Below, in pieces: positions 1-8,875 of a DNA stretch of 64,000 nt (its first letter is position 1; every line of letters starts with the position of its first letter). The notes beneath the pieces were generated by a model that was not told the origin of the DNA, made no database searches, and saw only the letters and a program-made list of their open reading frames with translations. Source of the stretch: Aquabacterium humicola (lineage in GTDB: Bacteria; Pseudomonadota; Gammaproteobacteria; Burkholderiales; Burkholderiaceae_C); contig NZ_JARGNB010000001.1 of assembly GCF_030167915.1 (NCBI RefSeq), positions 1,240,001 through 1,304,000 on the forward strand, read 5' to 3'. Made by a program: the position numbers and the translations under genes.

Positions 1-2142
1 GGCGCGTGCGAGGTCCGGCCGCACGACGAGCTCCGGCCGCTTCAGCGACGAGGCCGCCGCCGGGTTGCCGACGCCGGGCACCGTGCGCATCTCGCGCTCG
101 ACGCTTTCGGCCGCCTGCTCCAGCGAGCGCGGGTTGTCGCCGACGAGGATCACCTCCAGCATCTCGCCAGCCTCGCCGCCGCCGAATCGGAAGCGCAAGC
201 CGGGGATGGCCCGCAGCTCGCGCTCGATGCGCTTCTCGAACTGGCGCTGCGTCACGTCGCGCTTCGAGGGCGCGACCAGCGCCACCGTCATCGTGCCGGC
301 GCGCGCCTCCGCACTGCCCGCGGTGCCCAGGCCGTCGAGCTGCGCGGCGTTGCCCACGGTGACGAGCACCGTGCGCACTTCCGGATGCTTCGCGATCATC
401 TGGCGCGCGGCCTCGGCGGCGGCCGTGGTGTCGGCCAGGCGCGTGCCCGGCGGCAGCTCGAAGCTGATGGACGACAGCGAGCGGTCGCTCGCCGGGATGA
501 AGCCGCTCGGCAGCAACGGGGCCAGCGCCATCGAGCCGATGAACAGCCCCACGCCCGACAGCATCGCCAGCTTGCGGTGCGCGAGGCCCCACTGCACCAG
601 CTGCAGGTAGCGCTTCATCAGCGGGCCGTCCTCGTGGACTTTCAGCTCGTCGTGCGACTTCAGCCAGTAGGCGCCCATCACCGGCGTCAGCAGCCGCGCG
701 ACCAGCAGCGAGAAGACCACCGCCACCGCCACCGAGATGCCGAACTGGCGGAAGAACTGCCCCGGCACGCCGGACATGAAGCTCACCGGCACGAACACCG
801 CGACGATCGCCAGCGTGGTCGCCACCACCGCCAGGCCGATCTCGTCGGCGGCGTCGATCGCCGCGCGGTACGCGCTCTTGCCCATGCGCATGTGACGCAC
901 GATGTTCTCGATCTCCACGATCGCGTCGTCGACCAGGATGCCGACCACCAGCGACAGCCCGAGCAGCGTGATCAGGTTCAGCGAGTAGCCGAGCCAGGAC
1001 ATCACGATGAAGGTCGGGATCACCGACAGCGGCATCGCGACGGCGGAGATCAGCGTCGCGCGCCAGTCGCGCAGGAACCAGAAGACGACGATCACCGCCA
1101 GCAGCGCGCCGAGGATCAGCGCCTCGATCGACGCGTGGTAGCTTTCCTTCGTGAACTCGACCGACGAGTTGAAGAGGCTCAGCTCGATGTTCGGATGCGC
1201 CGCGTCGACCTGCTTCACCACGGCCTCCACCGCGCGCGCGACGTCGACCGACGACGAGCCGATGCCGCGGATCACCTGGAAGGCGACCACGCGCTGGCCG
1301 TCGACGAAGGCGTCCTGCGTCGCTTCGGCGATGCCGTCGTTCACCTGGCCCAGGTCGGCCAGGCGCAAGGTCCGGCCGTCCTTCAAGGCGATCTGCAGGC
1401 CGCGCAGCGCGTCGACCGACTGCGCGCCGCCCAGCGTGCGGATGCTCTGCTCGCGTCCGCCCACCGTCGACTTGCCGCCCGGCAGGTTGACGCTGGTGGC
1501 CTTCAGCTGCCGGCTGACCTCGGCCGCGGTGATGCCGTAGGCATTGAGCCGCTGCGGATCGAGCACGATGCCGATCTCGCGGTCGACGCCGCCGACACGC
1601 TTGACCTGGCCGACGCCGGCCACCGTCAGCAGCTTCTTCGACAGCTCGTTGTCGACGAACCACGACAGCTGGTCCGGCGCCATCGGAACACCGTTGGCCG
1701 CGCCTTTCACGACATAGGTCATCATCGGCCCGCCGGAGGTCGTGGTGCGGGTGATCACCGGTTCGTTGACGCTGCCCGGCAGCTCGCCGCGGATGCGGGT
1801 GACCGCATCGCGCACGTCGCTGACCGCGCGGTCGACGTCCTTGCCGAAGTGGAACTCGACCGCGGTGGACGACGAGCCGTCGCTGACCGTGGACATGATG
1901 TGCGCGACGTCGCCGACGGTGGCCACCGCGTTCTCGACGATGCGGGTGACCTGCGTCTCCAGCTCCGCCGGCGCCGCGCCGGGGTCGGCCACCGTGACGG
2001 TGACGACCGGGATGTCGACGTCGGGATACTGGTTGATGCCCAGCTTGTGGAAGCCCAGCAGCCCGCCCAGCGTCAGCAGGACGAACAGGACGATCGCCGG
2101 GATCGGGTGGCGGATCGATTGCGCCGAGATGTTCTGCATCAT
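1..2142 (-). CDS. RND efflux transporter, inner-membrane pump (C-terminus cut by window edge)
   Basis: Proton-driven inner-membrane pump of the AcrB/HAE1 family, exporting drugs or other small molecules through a tripartite channel. 714 codons are present, against about 1030-1050 for a full protein, so the C-terminal third lies outside the window. The N-terminal membrane helix (residues 12-30) is followed by a porter domain and a transmembrane block; helix 4 carries the paired acidic residues Asp405-Asp406 in a GILVDDAIVEIEN context, the proton-relay signature of the family. The start was chosen because ATG overlaps the stop of the upstream adaptor gene as ATGA, which implies translational coupling. 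It is the last visible gene of an operon DUF1127, outer-membrane factor, adaptor, pump. Substrate unknown. Confidence 0.93.
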   Translation of the reverse strand, partial: MMQNISAQSIRHPIPAIVLFVLLTLGGLLGFHKLGINQYPDVDIPVVTVTVADPGAAPAELETQVTRIVENAVATVGDVAHIMSTVSDGSSSTAVEFHFGKDVDRAVSDVRDAVTRIRGELPGSVNEPVITRTTTSGGPMMTYVVKGAANGVPMAPDQLSWFVDNELSKKLLTVAGVGQVKRVGGVDREIGIVLDPQRLNAYGITAAEVSRQLKATSVNLPGGKSTVGGREQSIRTLGGAQSVDALRGLQIALKDGRTLRLADLGQVNDGIAEATQDAFVDGQRVVAFQVIRGIGSSSVDVARAVEAVVKQVDAAHPNIELSLFNSSVEFTKESYHASIEALILGALLAVIVVFWFLRDWRATLISAVAMPLSVIPTFIVMSWLGYSLNLITLLGLSLVVGILVDDAIVEIENIVRHMRMGKSAYRAAIDAADEIGLAVVATTLAIVAVFVPVSFMSGVPGQFFRQFGISVAVAVVFSLLVARLLTPVMGAYWLKSHDELKVHEDGPLMKRYLQLVQWGLAHRKLAMLSGVGLFIGSMALAPLLPSGFIPASDRSLSSISFELPPGTRLADTTAAAEAARQMIAKHPEVRTVLVTVGNAAQLDGLGTAGSAEARAGTMTVALVAPSKRDVTQRQFEKRIERELRAIPGLRFRFGGGEAGEMLEVILVGDNPRSLEQAAESVEREMRTVPGVGNPAAASSLKRPELVVRPDLARA

Positions 2143-3332
2143 GTCGAAGAGCCTCCAGGGGCCTGGGCGGCGCCCGAGGGCACCGCGTGCACCCGTTCAC
2201 CGTCCTTGACGAAGCCGGCGCCGGTGCCGACCACGCGGCTGTCCGGCTTCAGTCCGGCCAGCACCTCGACCAGACCGCGCTGGCGCGCGCCGGTCTCGAT
2301 GCGCTTCAGGCGCGCGACGTCGTTGCGGTCGAGCTCGAAGACATGCGGCTGGCCGTCGCGCATCAGCAGCACACCCTCGGGCAGGGTCAGCGCATTCACC
2401 TCGCCGATGACGATCTCGCCGCGCGCATGGCTGCCGGCCTTCAGCGCCGTGCCTGCGGGCAGCGCGACGTGCACCAGGCCGTTGCGCGAGGCGGCATCGA
2501 GCGTCGGCGCGACCAGCCGCACGGTGGCCGGCACGCTGCGCCCGCCATCGAGCTGCAGCTGCACGGTCGCGCCGGGCTTCACCTGCACGATCGCATGGCC
2601 CGGCAGTTCGGCCAGCCACTCGAGCTGCTGGTCGCGGATCAGCCGGAACAGCTCGGCGCCCGGCTGCAGCACCGCGCCGACGGTGGCCGCACGCTTCGCG
2701 ATCACGCCGTCGGCCGGCGCCAGCACGCGCGTCTGCGCCAGCTTCACCTCGAGCTCGCGCCGCTGCGCCTTCGCCAGCTCCAGCTTCGCGGCGGCGGCCT
2801 GCATCGCCGTGCGCCGCGTCTGCAACGCCTCGATGCTGTAGAGGCCAGACTCCTCGACGCGCTCGGCGCGCTCGTGGTTGGCCTGCGCCTGGAGCAGCTC
2901 GACCTGTGCCGCCTTGATCTGCGCATCCTGCTGTGCCAGCTGCGCGAGCAGCTGCGCATCGTCCGCGCGCGCCAGCAGCTCGCCTTTCTTCACGACGCTG
3001 CCGACCTCGGCGCGCACCTCGAGCAGGCGCACGCCGGACGCGTCGGAGCCGACGATCAGCTCGTCGCGCGCGGCGACGCTGCCGGTCGCGGCGATGCCGC
3101 GCATCAACGTGCGCCGGCTCGGGTTCACCACCTGCACCGCCAGGTTCACCGGCAACGCCGCCGCCTGGGGTGCCGCGGCGGGCCGCCGCGCATCGCGGGT
3201 CTCGCTGCTGTGGGCCTGGACCAGCCAGCCGGCGGCGCCGACGCCCAGCAGCAGCGCCGCCGCGGCGGCGGCCACATGCCGGCGCGGCGCCGTGCGCAAG
3301 GTGTTCGAACGGGGGAAATAGGGCCATCTCAT
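2139..3332 (-). CDS. RND efflux periplasmic adaptor (HlyD/MFP family)
   Basis: Membrane fusion protein linking the inner-membrane pump to the outer-membrane channel. The 397-residue length is typical. A single N-terminal anchor (about residues 17-37, Ala/Leu-rich) precedes a barrel-sandwich half, a coiled-coil hairpin rich in Gln, Ala and Glu (about 135-200), a second barrel-sandwich half containing the VLAPADGVIAKR segment, and beta-barrel and membrane-proximal domains. The start has an AGGAG six bases upstream of ATG. It lies 42 bp after the outer-membrane factor gene and overlaps the pump start by four bases, so the three proteins form one complex made from one message. Confidence 0.94.
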   Translation of the reverse strand: MRWPYFPRSNTLRTAPRRHVAAAAAALLLGVGAAGWLVQAHSSETRDARRPAAAPQAAALPVNLAVQVVNPSRRTLMRGIAATGSVAARDELIVGSDASGVRLLEVRAEVGSVVKKGELLARADDAQLLAQLAQQDAQIKAAQVELLQAQANHERAERVEESGLYSIEALQTRRTAMQAAAAKLELAKAQRRELEVKLAQTRVLAPADGVIAKRAATVGAVLQPGAELFRLIRDQQLEWLAELPGHAIVQVKPGATVQLQLDGGRSVPATVRLVAPTLDAASRNGLVHVALPAGTALKAGSHARGEIVIGEVNALTLPEGVLLMRDGQPHVFELDRNDVARLKRIETGARQRGLVEVLAGLKPDSRVVGTGAGFVKDGERVHAVPSGAAQAPGGSST

Positions 3333-3374
3333 CGTGTTCTCCTGGATCTGTCTCGAAGCTCGGGATCGGGTGGC

Positions 3375-4817
3375 TCAGGACCGCGGCTCGTCCGCCGGCG
3401 CGCTCCAGCCGCCGCCGACCGCCTTGAACGCCGCGACCTGGCCCTGCAGCCGGTCGCGCAGCGCGTCGACCTCGGCCAGCTGCGCCTGGTAGAGCTGGCG
3501 CTCGGCATCCAGCAGGTCCAGCACGCTCAAGGCGCCGTTGCGCACGCCCAGCTGCGCCAGAGCGCGTGCGCGCATCAGCGCGGCCACACGCTGCTGCTCG
3601 GCGCGCTGCGCCGCTTCGCCCTGCTGCAGGTCGGCGTAGGCGTCGCGCAGGTCGATGAAGGCCGCCGTGACGGCCCTCTGATAACCCGCCAGCAGCTCGT
3701 CCCCACGCGCCTCGGCACCGCTCACGCGGGCTTTCGCCTGCCCACCGTCGAAGAGGATCTGCGCAGCGCTGCCGACCAGCGACCAGGCGAAGGCCGGCCC
3801 GTTGAAGAGCTGGCTGAGCGTCTGCGCATCGCTGCCGAGCCGGCCGGCCAGCACGATCGACGGCATCGTCGCCGCGCGGGCCGAATCGACGTTCGCACGC
3901 GCCGCGGTCAGCTCGGCCTCGGCGCGGCGGATGTCGGGCCGCTGCGCCAGCAGCATCGCCGTGCTGCCCTGCGGCAGCCGCGCGATGAAGGGCTGGGCCG
4001 GGTCCAGCGGCTCGACCGGCAATGCGAAGCCGGCGATCTGGTGCGCGCTGCGGCCGCTCAACAGCGCGAGGCCCGATTCGAGCGCACTGCGCTGGCGCCG
4101 CAGCGCGACCAGCGAGGCGTCGGCGCCGGCCAGTTCGGCTTCGGCGCGGCGCAGCTCGAACTCGCTGCCGGCGCCGGCCTCGCGCTCCTGCTGGCGCAGC
4201 CGCACGGTCGCGCGGCGCGTTTCCTTCAGCGCCTCGCTCAGCGCGATCTGCCGATCGACCGCGCGCAGCGCGAACCAGGCATCGGCCACCTGCGCGGCCA
4301 GGCTCGATTGCAGCGCGGCCTGGGCCCATTGCTGCGCCAGCAGGCTCTGGCGGGCGGACTCGCTGGCCGAGCCGAGCCGGCCCCACAGGTCGAGCTCGTA
4401 ACGCCCTTCCAGCGCGGCCGAGTGCTGGCCGCCGACCTTGTCGCGGCCGGCCTCGCGGGCGCGGCCGTGGCTCGCCTGCAGGTTCAGCGCCGGGCCCTGC
4501 GCGCCGCGGCGCTCGTCGAGCTGCGCACGCGCCGCGCGCACCCGCGCCGCGGCGGCCACGAGGTCGTGGTTGTCGCGCAGCGCGTCGTCGATCAGCCGCG
4601 TCAGCGCCGCATCGTCGAACAGCAGCCACCAGCGATCGACCGCCAGGCCCGGCTGCAACTGCAGCGCCAGGCCGGCGGCCGGCTGCGGCAAGGCGGCGCC
4701 GGCGAAGCTCGGGGTGTCGTGCGGCAGCGCCTGCGGCATCGCGCAGCCGCCGGCCAGCACCAGCAGCAGCCAGCCCGCGCCGCACAGCGCCGCGCGGCGC
4801 ATCGTCGTCTCACGCAT
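3375..4817 (-). CDS. RND efflux outer-membrane lipoprotein (NodT/OprM type)
   Basis: TolC-like outer-membrane channel of the NodT family, the exit duct of the efflux complex. The N-terminus has a lipoprotein signal with a lipobox ending VLAGGC (Cys25), so the mature protein should be acylated. Two related OEP repeats follow, with long Ala/Gln/Arg-rich helices and the PDIRRAEAEL segment that is typical of the family. 480 residues is the normal length. Its start overlaps the end of the DUF1127 gene by eight bases. A C-terminal GGGWSAPADEPRS tail is usual for this group. Confidence 0.94.
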   Translation of the reverse strand: MRETTMRRAALCGAGWLLLVLAGGCAMPQALPHDTPSFAGAALPQPAAGLALQLQPGLAVDRWWLLFDDAALTRLIDDALRDNHDLVAAAARVRAARAQLDERRGAQGPALNLQASHGRAREAGRDKVGGQHSAALEGRYELDLWGRLGSASESARQSLLAQQWAQAALQSSLAAQVADAWFALRAVDRQIALSEALKETRRATVRLRQQEREAGAGSEFELRRAEAELAGADASLVALRRQRSALESGLALLSGRSAHQIAGFALPVEPLDPAQPFIARLPQGSTAMLLAQRPDIRRAEAELTAARANVDSARAATMPSIVLAGRLGSDAQTLSQLFNGPAFAWSLVGSAAQILFDGGQAKARVSGAEARGDELLAGYQRAVTAAFIDLRDAYADLQQGEAAQRAEQQRVAALMRARALAQLGVRNGALSVLDLLDAERQLYQAQLAEVDALRDRLQGQVAAFKAVGGGWSAPADEPRS

Positions 4818-5208
4818 GGCAGCTCCCGCGCACGATGCGCTGGCGCGTCAGCGGGCTGCGGCAGCGCGCCTCGGCCTCCACCGAGCCGATCTCGCTCGCG
4901 TCCAGGCCGATGTCGGCGAGCATGCGGGCATCGAGGCCGTGCAGGCTGTCGACGCGGGCGCGGCGCTGCAGCAGCGCCGCCAGCCGGGCGCGCCAGCCGG
5001 CGATCCAGCCGGCGATCGCATCGCGCCGCGGGGAGGTCTGCAGGGCCAGGGTGGTCGTGGCGGTCATGAGGGTCTCCATCGAAGGCAGGGCCAGGGTCGG
5101 GGCGGCATCGCCGGTGGCGGCCAGGAAGGCGGCCGCGGCGAGCGCGGCCGCCACGGTCAGCGGCGCCTGCAGCGCGCCGGGGCGACGGTGGGACGGGGGC
5201 TTGTTCAT
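4810..5208 (-). CDS. DUF1127 (YjiS-like) small protein leading the efflux operon
   Basis: Small protein of about 132 residues. The C-terminal part reads LHGLDARMLADIGLDASEI, the DUF1127 signature (a short basic helix, then L-D-x-R-x-L-x-D-I-G). The N-terminal half is a low-complexity Ala-rich stretch with one possible hydrophobic segment. Start chosen at the ATG following GAGAGACCCGCG; a longer reading begins 21 bases upstream with a weaker site. DUF1127 proteins are associated with small-molecule and RNA regulation in other proteobacteria, but no function can be assigned here. Its eight-base overlap with the outer-membrane factor suggests it is co-translated with the pump, which is not a usual partner. 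Confidence 0.7.
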   Translation of the reverse strand: MNKPPSHRRPGALQAPLTVAAALAAAAFLAATGDAAPTLALPSMETLMTATTTLALQTSPRRDAIAGWIAGWRARLAALLQRRARVDSLHGLDARMLADIGLDASEIGSVEAEARCRSPLTRQRIVRGSCHA

Positions 5209-5230
5209 CGCGGGTCTCTCCTGAGGCACC

Positions 5231-5246
5231 GGTGCAACGCTGCACC
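5231..5246. promoter_or_regulatory. Perfect inverted repeat upstream of the efflux operon
   Basis: GGTGCA-ACGC-TGCACC, six-base arms with a four-base spacer, about 23 bp upstream of the DUF1127 start. Position and symmetry suit an operator for an efflux regulator (inference). No adjacent regulator gene is present, so the cognate protein is unknown. Confidence 0.35.
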
Positions 5247-5365
5247 AGGCTGCTCATTTCGCCGGCGCGGCGTTGCGCCGCGGTTGCGAGGAAGAGGCCG
5301 ACCGATTACGGATGAAACGACGCCGCCGCGGGCACGCATGCACCCGTGCCGGCGCCGGCAGGCGG

Positions 5366-5401
5366 GCCCGGCCGGGCGGCCGCGCGCACAGCCGGCCGGG
5401 C
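5366..5401 (-). terminator. GC-rich stem-loop downstream of the DUF2235 gene
   Basis: Ten-base perfect arms (GCCCGGCCGG and CCGGCCGGGC) around a 16-base loop, located 50 bp after the DUF2235 stop and before the efflux operon. There is no U-run, so it may be a Rho-type or RNA-stability structure rather than an intrinsic terminator. Confidence 0.3.
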
Positions 5402-5454
5402 GCGGGTCAGGTGCGGGTCGGGCGGGTCGGTGCGCGGATCCGGGCGCGGGTCAG
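5396..5454. repeat. 15-bp direct repeat CCGGGCGCGGGTCAG, two copies
   Basis: Identical copies begin at 5396 and 5440 with GCGGGTCGGGCGGGTC-like degenerate units between them. The second copy contains the stop codon of the DUF2235 gene. It looks like local slippage in GC-rich sequence; no function is inferred. Confidence 0.4.
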
Positions 5455-7904
5455 GGTGCGGTGAGTGGTGCCTGCGGCGACACCAGGCTCACCTCGACGC
5501 CGGCGCAGCCGACGTTGTTCCGGTAGAAGAAGTCCAGGCCGATCGCGTCGTTGACGTAGACATACAGCGGTCCGCTCGACCGGGCGATGAGCACGCTGTC
5601 GAAGACCTCGGCCACGGCGCCCGCGCCCGATGCCTTGGCCGGGCAGTCGACCGGCGGCGCCGGCACGGTCGATGCGCCATTGCAGCGGTCCTGCAGCGGC
5701 GCCGTCGAGGGCCGGCCCTCGAGGGCATAACTGTCATTGCCGGTGGCCCCGATGCGCGCCATCGGCTGGAACCAGCCCTGCGTCCAGTGGCGGCGCAGCG
5801 GCACGGCCGCCGCCATCGTCAGCGCCTGGGCCGGCGGCAGGCGGCACTCGAAGCCGTGCGGGCCGGCCGGAATGGTCTTGTCGCTCCAGCGCAGCGCCTC
5901 GAACACCGTGATGCGGATGCGGTAGGTCGCGCCCTTGGCGACCTGCACGCCGGTCGGCGCGCAGCGCGAGCGCAGGTCGAACCAGGCGGCGCCGTTCGGC
6001 GCCGGCCCGCTGGCCGCGGGCACCGCGGTGTCCGGGCAGAGCGCACCGGCCGAGGCCCGCGCCGCGAAAACCAGCTGGCTGCCCAGCGCCCAGGTGGCGT
6101 AGGCGAGCCCGGCGAGGAAGAAGCCCGGCAGCAGGCCATGCGTCAGCGCCCGGAACGAGGCGCGGTAGGCCTGATGGTTGCGCAGGCCCCGGATCAAGCT
6201 CTCCACGGCGCTCGGCGCCGGTGGGGCCGGCACGCCGGCCACCGCGGTCGGCCGCAGCATCGGCAGCGCATACCAGACGCGCCGCATCCGGTCGCGCAGC
6301 CGCTGCTCGAGCGCGCTGCCCGCGCGCAGGCCGATGACCAGCGCCGCCAGCAACGACAGGAACAGGCCCGGATGCGACGCGAACGAATCGGTCCAGGTCG
6401 TCGCGAACGACGGCAGCAGCACCGACAGCGCGCGGATCGGCGCGGCCAGGAAGCACAGGCGGCCGGCGCAGGCCTGCGTGCCGGGCGCGAACAGCGGCAT
6501 CGCCAGCAGCACCAGCGTCACGCCCAGCGTCGCGAAGTACGCGATGCGCCGGCGCCAGACGCCGTTGTAGACGAGCTCCCGGTCCCGCTCGTAGCTCGAG
6601 CCCGGACCGGTCAGCGGGCCGCGCGGCGGCGCGGGGTCCGTCGGCTTCAGCGGCAGGCTGCGCAGGTAGGCATCGCCATCGACGATGCGGCCGTCCATCA
6701 TCACGACCGCGAATCCCGGCGGCAGCGTGATCGGCGCATAACCGTCGTGACCGGCCCGCAGGCGCCGCAGCACGCTTTCGTGCACCTTGGTCCGCTCGAC
6801 GGTGACCTGCGGCGTGTTCACCAGCCGCTCGATGCGGCGCGGGTTGTAGCGGTAGTAGCCCGCCAGGCCATGGCGCGAGTCGTAGAGCCGGCCGTTCTCG
6901 TCGGACAGCTCCTGCTGCAGCTGCTCCACGGTGGGCTCGAAGCGCAGGCCCTTGGCGTGCGCCTGCTGCATCATCCATTGCAGCGACACGTAGGCCAGCG
7001 CATCGTCGGCATAGCCGCCGCCGACGTTGGCATGCACGCCGGCGAACCACACCTGCGAGATGCGCTCCTGCGCGAGCGTGGTGGTCTCGCGGTTACCGCC
7101 GTACACGCCGGTGCCCGGGCGCTGCGGGTCGGGCTTCTCGTTCCACAGCCGCGGATGGAAGGCATTGCGCTCGTCGTCGAGCGCCAGCGCGTGGCAGGCG
7201 CGGTCGACCCGTTCGTTCAGGTTGTAGTCGCGCATCGTCAGCGGCCAGACGACGGTGTCGATCGCGCGCGTGAGCTCGTCGACCGGCAGGCCGTAGGCAT
7301 CGACGGTGTCTCAGACGCCGAGGAAGGCGATGTGCACGGCGGCCGGGCCGTCCTCGGGCCGGCCGATGCGCTCGACCCGGGGGTCGGCGTAGGAGAGGCG
7401 GCCCCGGAGCCGGTTCCAGCCGCGGATCGCACGGTCGCGTCCGGTGCGCAGCCAGCCAACGAGCGGATTCGCACTCTTGAACCGCAGCGCGCGGTAGGCG
7501 CGGTAGGCATCGGCGGCCAGGCGCTCCAGGTCGGCCTCGTTGCCCTTGCAGCGCAGGATGCCCTGCGACATCACCAGGCCGACCAGCACCCGGATCGTGA
7601 ACGCACCGCGGCTGAAGCCGAAGGCATAGATGCGATCGCCCGGCTCGTACATGCGGCACAGGAACACGTAGAGGTCGATCACATTGCGCGCCAGGCCGAC
7701 GCCGAAGGCGCCGCCCAGCACCGCCAGCGGCTTGAACGACGAGGTGCCGACGCCGTCGTCGTAGAAGGCGAACTGCCGCGGTTCGTCGGGTGTCGGCGGA
7801 TCGGCGAGGTCGACCGCCTGGTACAGGCGCCAGACATTGGTCTTGAACAGCTTGCCGGCACTGTTGCCGGTGCCGTCCGAAAACAGCACGAGGTTCTTCG
7901 GCAT
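5451..7904 (-). pseudogene. DUF2235 lipase-like protein (Tle1-type fold) broken by an in-frame TGA
   Basis: Alpha/beta-hydrolase of the DUF2235 family, which includes Tle1 phospholipase effectors of type VI secretion. The N-terminal part shows LFSDGTGNSAGK and a nucleophile elbow G96-F-S98-R-G100; the C-terminal part shows WFAGVHANVGGGYADDALA, then several hydrophobic segments and a Cys-containing tail. Codon 198 is TGA (complement at 7311-7313) where FLGV-stop-DTVDAYG reads on in the same frame. A Trp is the expected residue, and TGG to TGA is one base. The pieces are 7314-7904 and an in-frame remainder from 7310 down; reinitiation at the ATG at 7235 is possible. Start taken at the ATG with GGAGG five bases upstream. 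It could be a real nonsense mutation or a sequencing error. No VgrG, immunity or other T6SS gene is near. Confidence 0.8.
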
Positions 7905-8116
7905 GCGGTCCTCCATCGGTCCTGCGGGTCAGGGGTCGACCGCGACGCTGTCACGGACCGCGCAGCGCGTCATCGTTCATCGATGGTAGGCCGGTCGCCC
8001 GTCGTTCGCACCCCGATTGCGGTCGTTCGTCGCAGCACGCGCGGCGCTGCGGTGCGCGCGACCTAAGCTGGTGCGCCTGACGCCGGCACCGGCGCGCCGG
8101 CCATTCGGAGGGGACG

Positions 8117-8875
8117 ATGCAAGCACGAACCACGGGCGCGACCCGCACCGCCGCGCAGCACCTGCTGCCGCTGGCCCTACTTCTGGCGCACTGCACGCTC
8201 AGCGCGGCGCCGGATGCGGCGGGCCGCTGGGAGGGCTCGGTCGAGATCCCCGGCGCCCCGCTGCGCCTGGTGGTCGACCTGGCGCGCGACGGCGGTACCT
8301 GGATCGGCTCGGTGATCGTGCCCGGCCGCGGTATCAAGGGCGCGGCGCTGAATGCGCTGCAGGTCGACGACACCGGCGTGCGCTTCGGCCTCGATGCCGC
8401 GATGCGCTTCGCGCCCGAACCAGCCCCCCGCGCGGCGCTGCGCTTCGCGCCCGACGGCTCGCTGGCCGGCGAGTTCACGCAGGCCGGCCACCGCGCCCCG
8501 CTGGTGCTGACGCGCACCGGCGTCGCCCAGGTGGACAAGCCCGTCGCGCCGACGATCATCACCGCGGCGCTGCCGGGCCAATGGCGCGGCCGCTACGAGC
8601 TCGGCGGCAACCCGCGCCAGGTGACGCTGACGCTGCAGCGCGCGGCCGACGGCTATGGCCGCGGCGAGCTGGTGATCGTCGGCAAGCGCACGACCACGCT
8701 GCCGATCGACCACATCGTGCAGAGCGATTCGTTCGTCACGCTGCGCTCGACAGCGGCCGACATCCGCATCGAGGGCCGCCTGGCCGACGGCGCGATCGAC
8801 GGCCAGTTCGTCCAGGGTCCGTTCGATGCGCCGCTGCAGCTCAGGCGCGTGATGTCGACCGGGAGCGGCTCATGA
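8117..8875 (+). CDS. Secreted protein of unknown function, two beta-rich repeats
   Basis: 252 residues with a Sec signal peptide ending near LSAAPDAAG (about residue 32). The mature part has two similar beta-rich halves, one opening with GRWEGSVEIPGAPLRLVVDL and the other with GQWRGRYELGGNPRQVTLTL. This G-x-W-x-G-x-(I/L) pattern is seen N-terminal to some secreted hydrolases (recalled, not searched). No catalytic motif is visible. Its TGA overlaps the ATG of the next gene (ATGA), so it is co-translated with the PQQ-type beta-propeller protein and is probably a periplasmic partner. Confidence 0.7.
   Translation: MQARTTGATRTAAQHLLPLALLLAHCTLSAAPDAAGRWEGSVEIPGAPLRLVVDLARDGGTWIGSVIVPGRGIKGAALNALQVDDTGVRFGLDAAMRFAPEPAPRAALRFAPDGSLAGEFTQAGHRAPLVLTRTGVAQVDKPVAPTIITAALPGQWRGRYELGGNPRQVTLTLQRAADGYGRGELVIVGKRTTTLPIDHIVQSDSFVTLRSTAADIRIEGRLADGAIDGQFVQGPFDAPLQLRRVMSTGSGS

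Noticed and set aside
385-2841. Very long open frames on the plus strand across the efflux operon
   Set aside because: They are antisense to clear RND and adaptor coding sequence, are Arg/Ala/His-rich without any domain, and arise from the GC-rich third codon position.
7311-7313. Selenocysteine readthrough at the TGA
   Set aside because: The expected residue is Trp, not Cys, and no selenoprotein-type active site or obvious SECIS stem follows.
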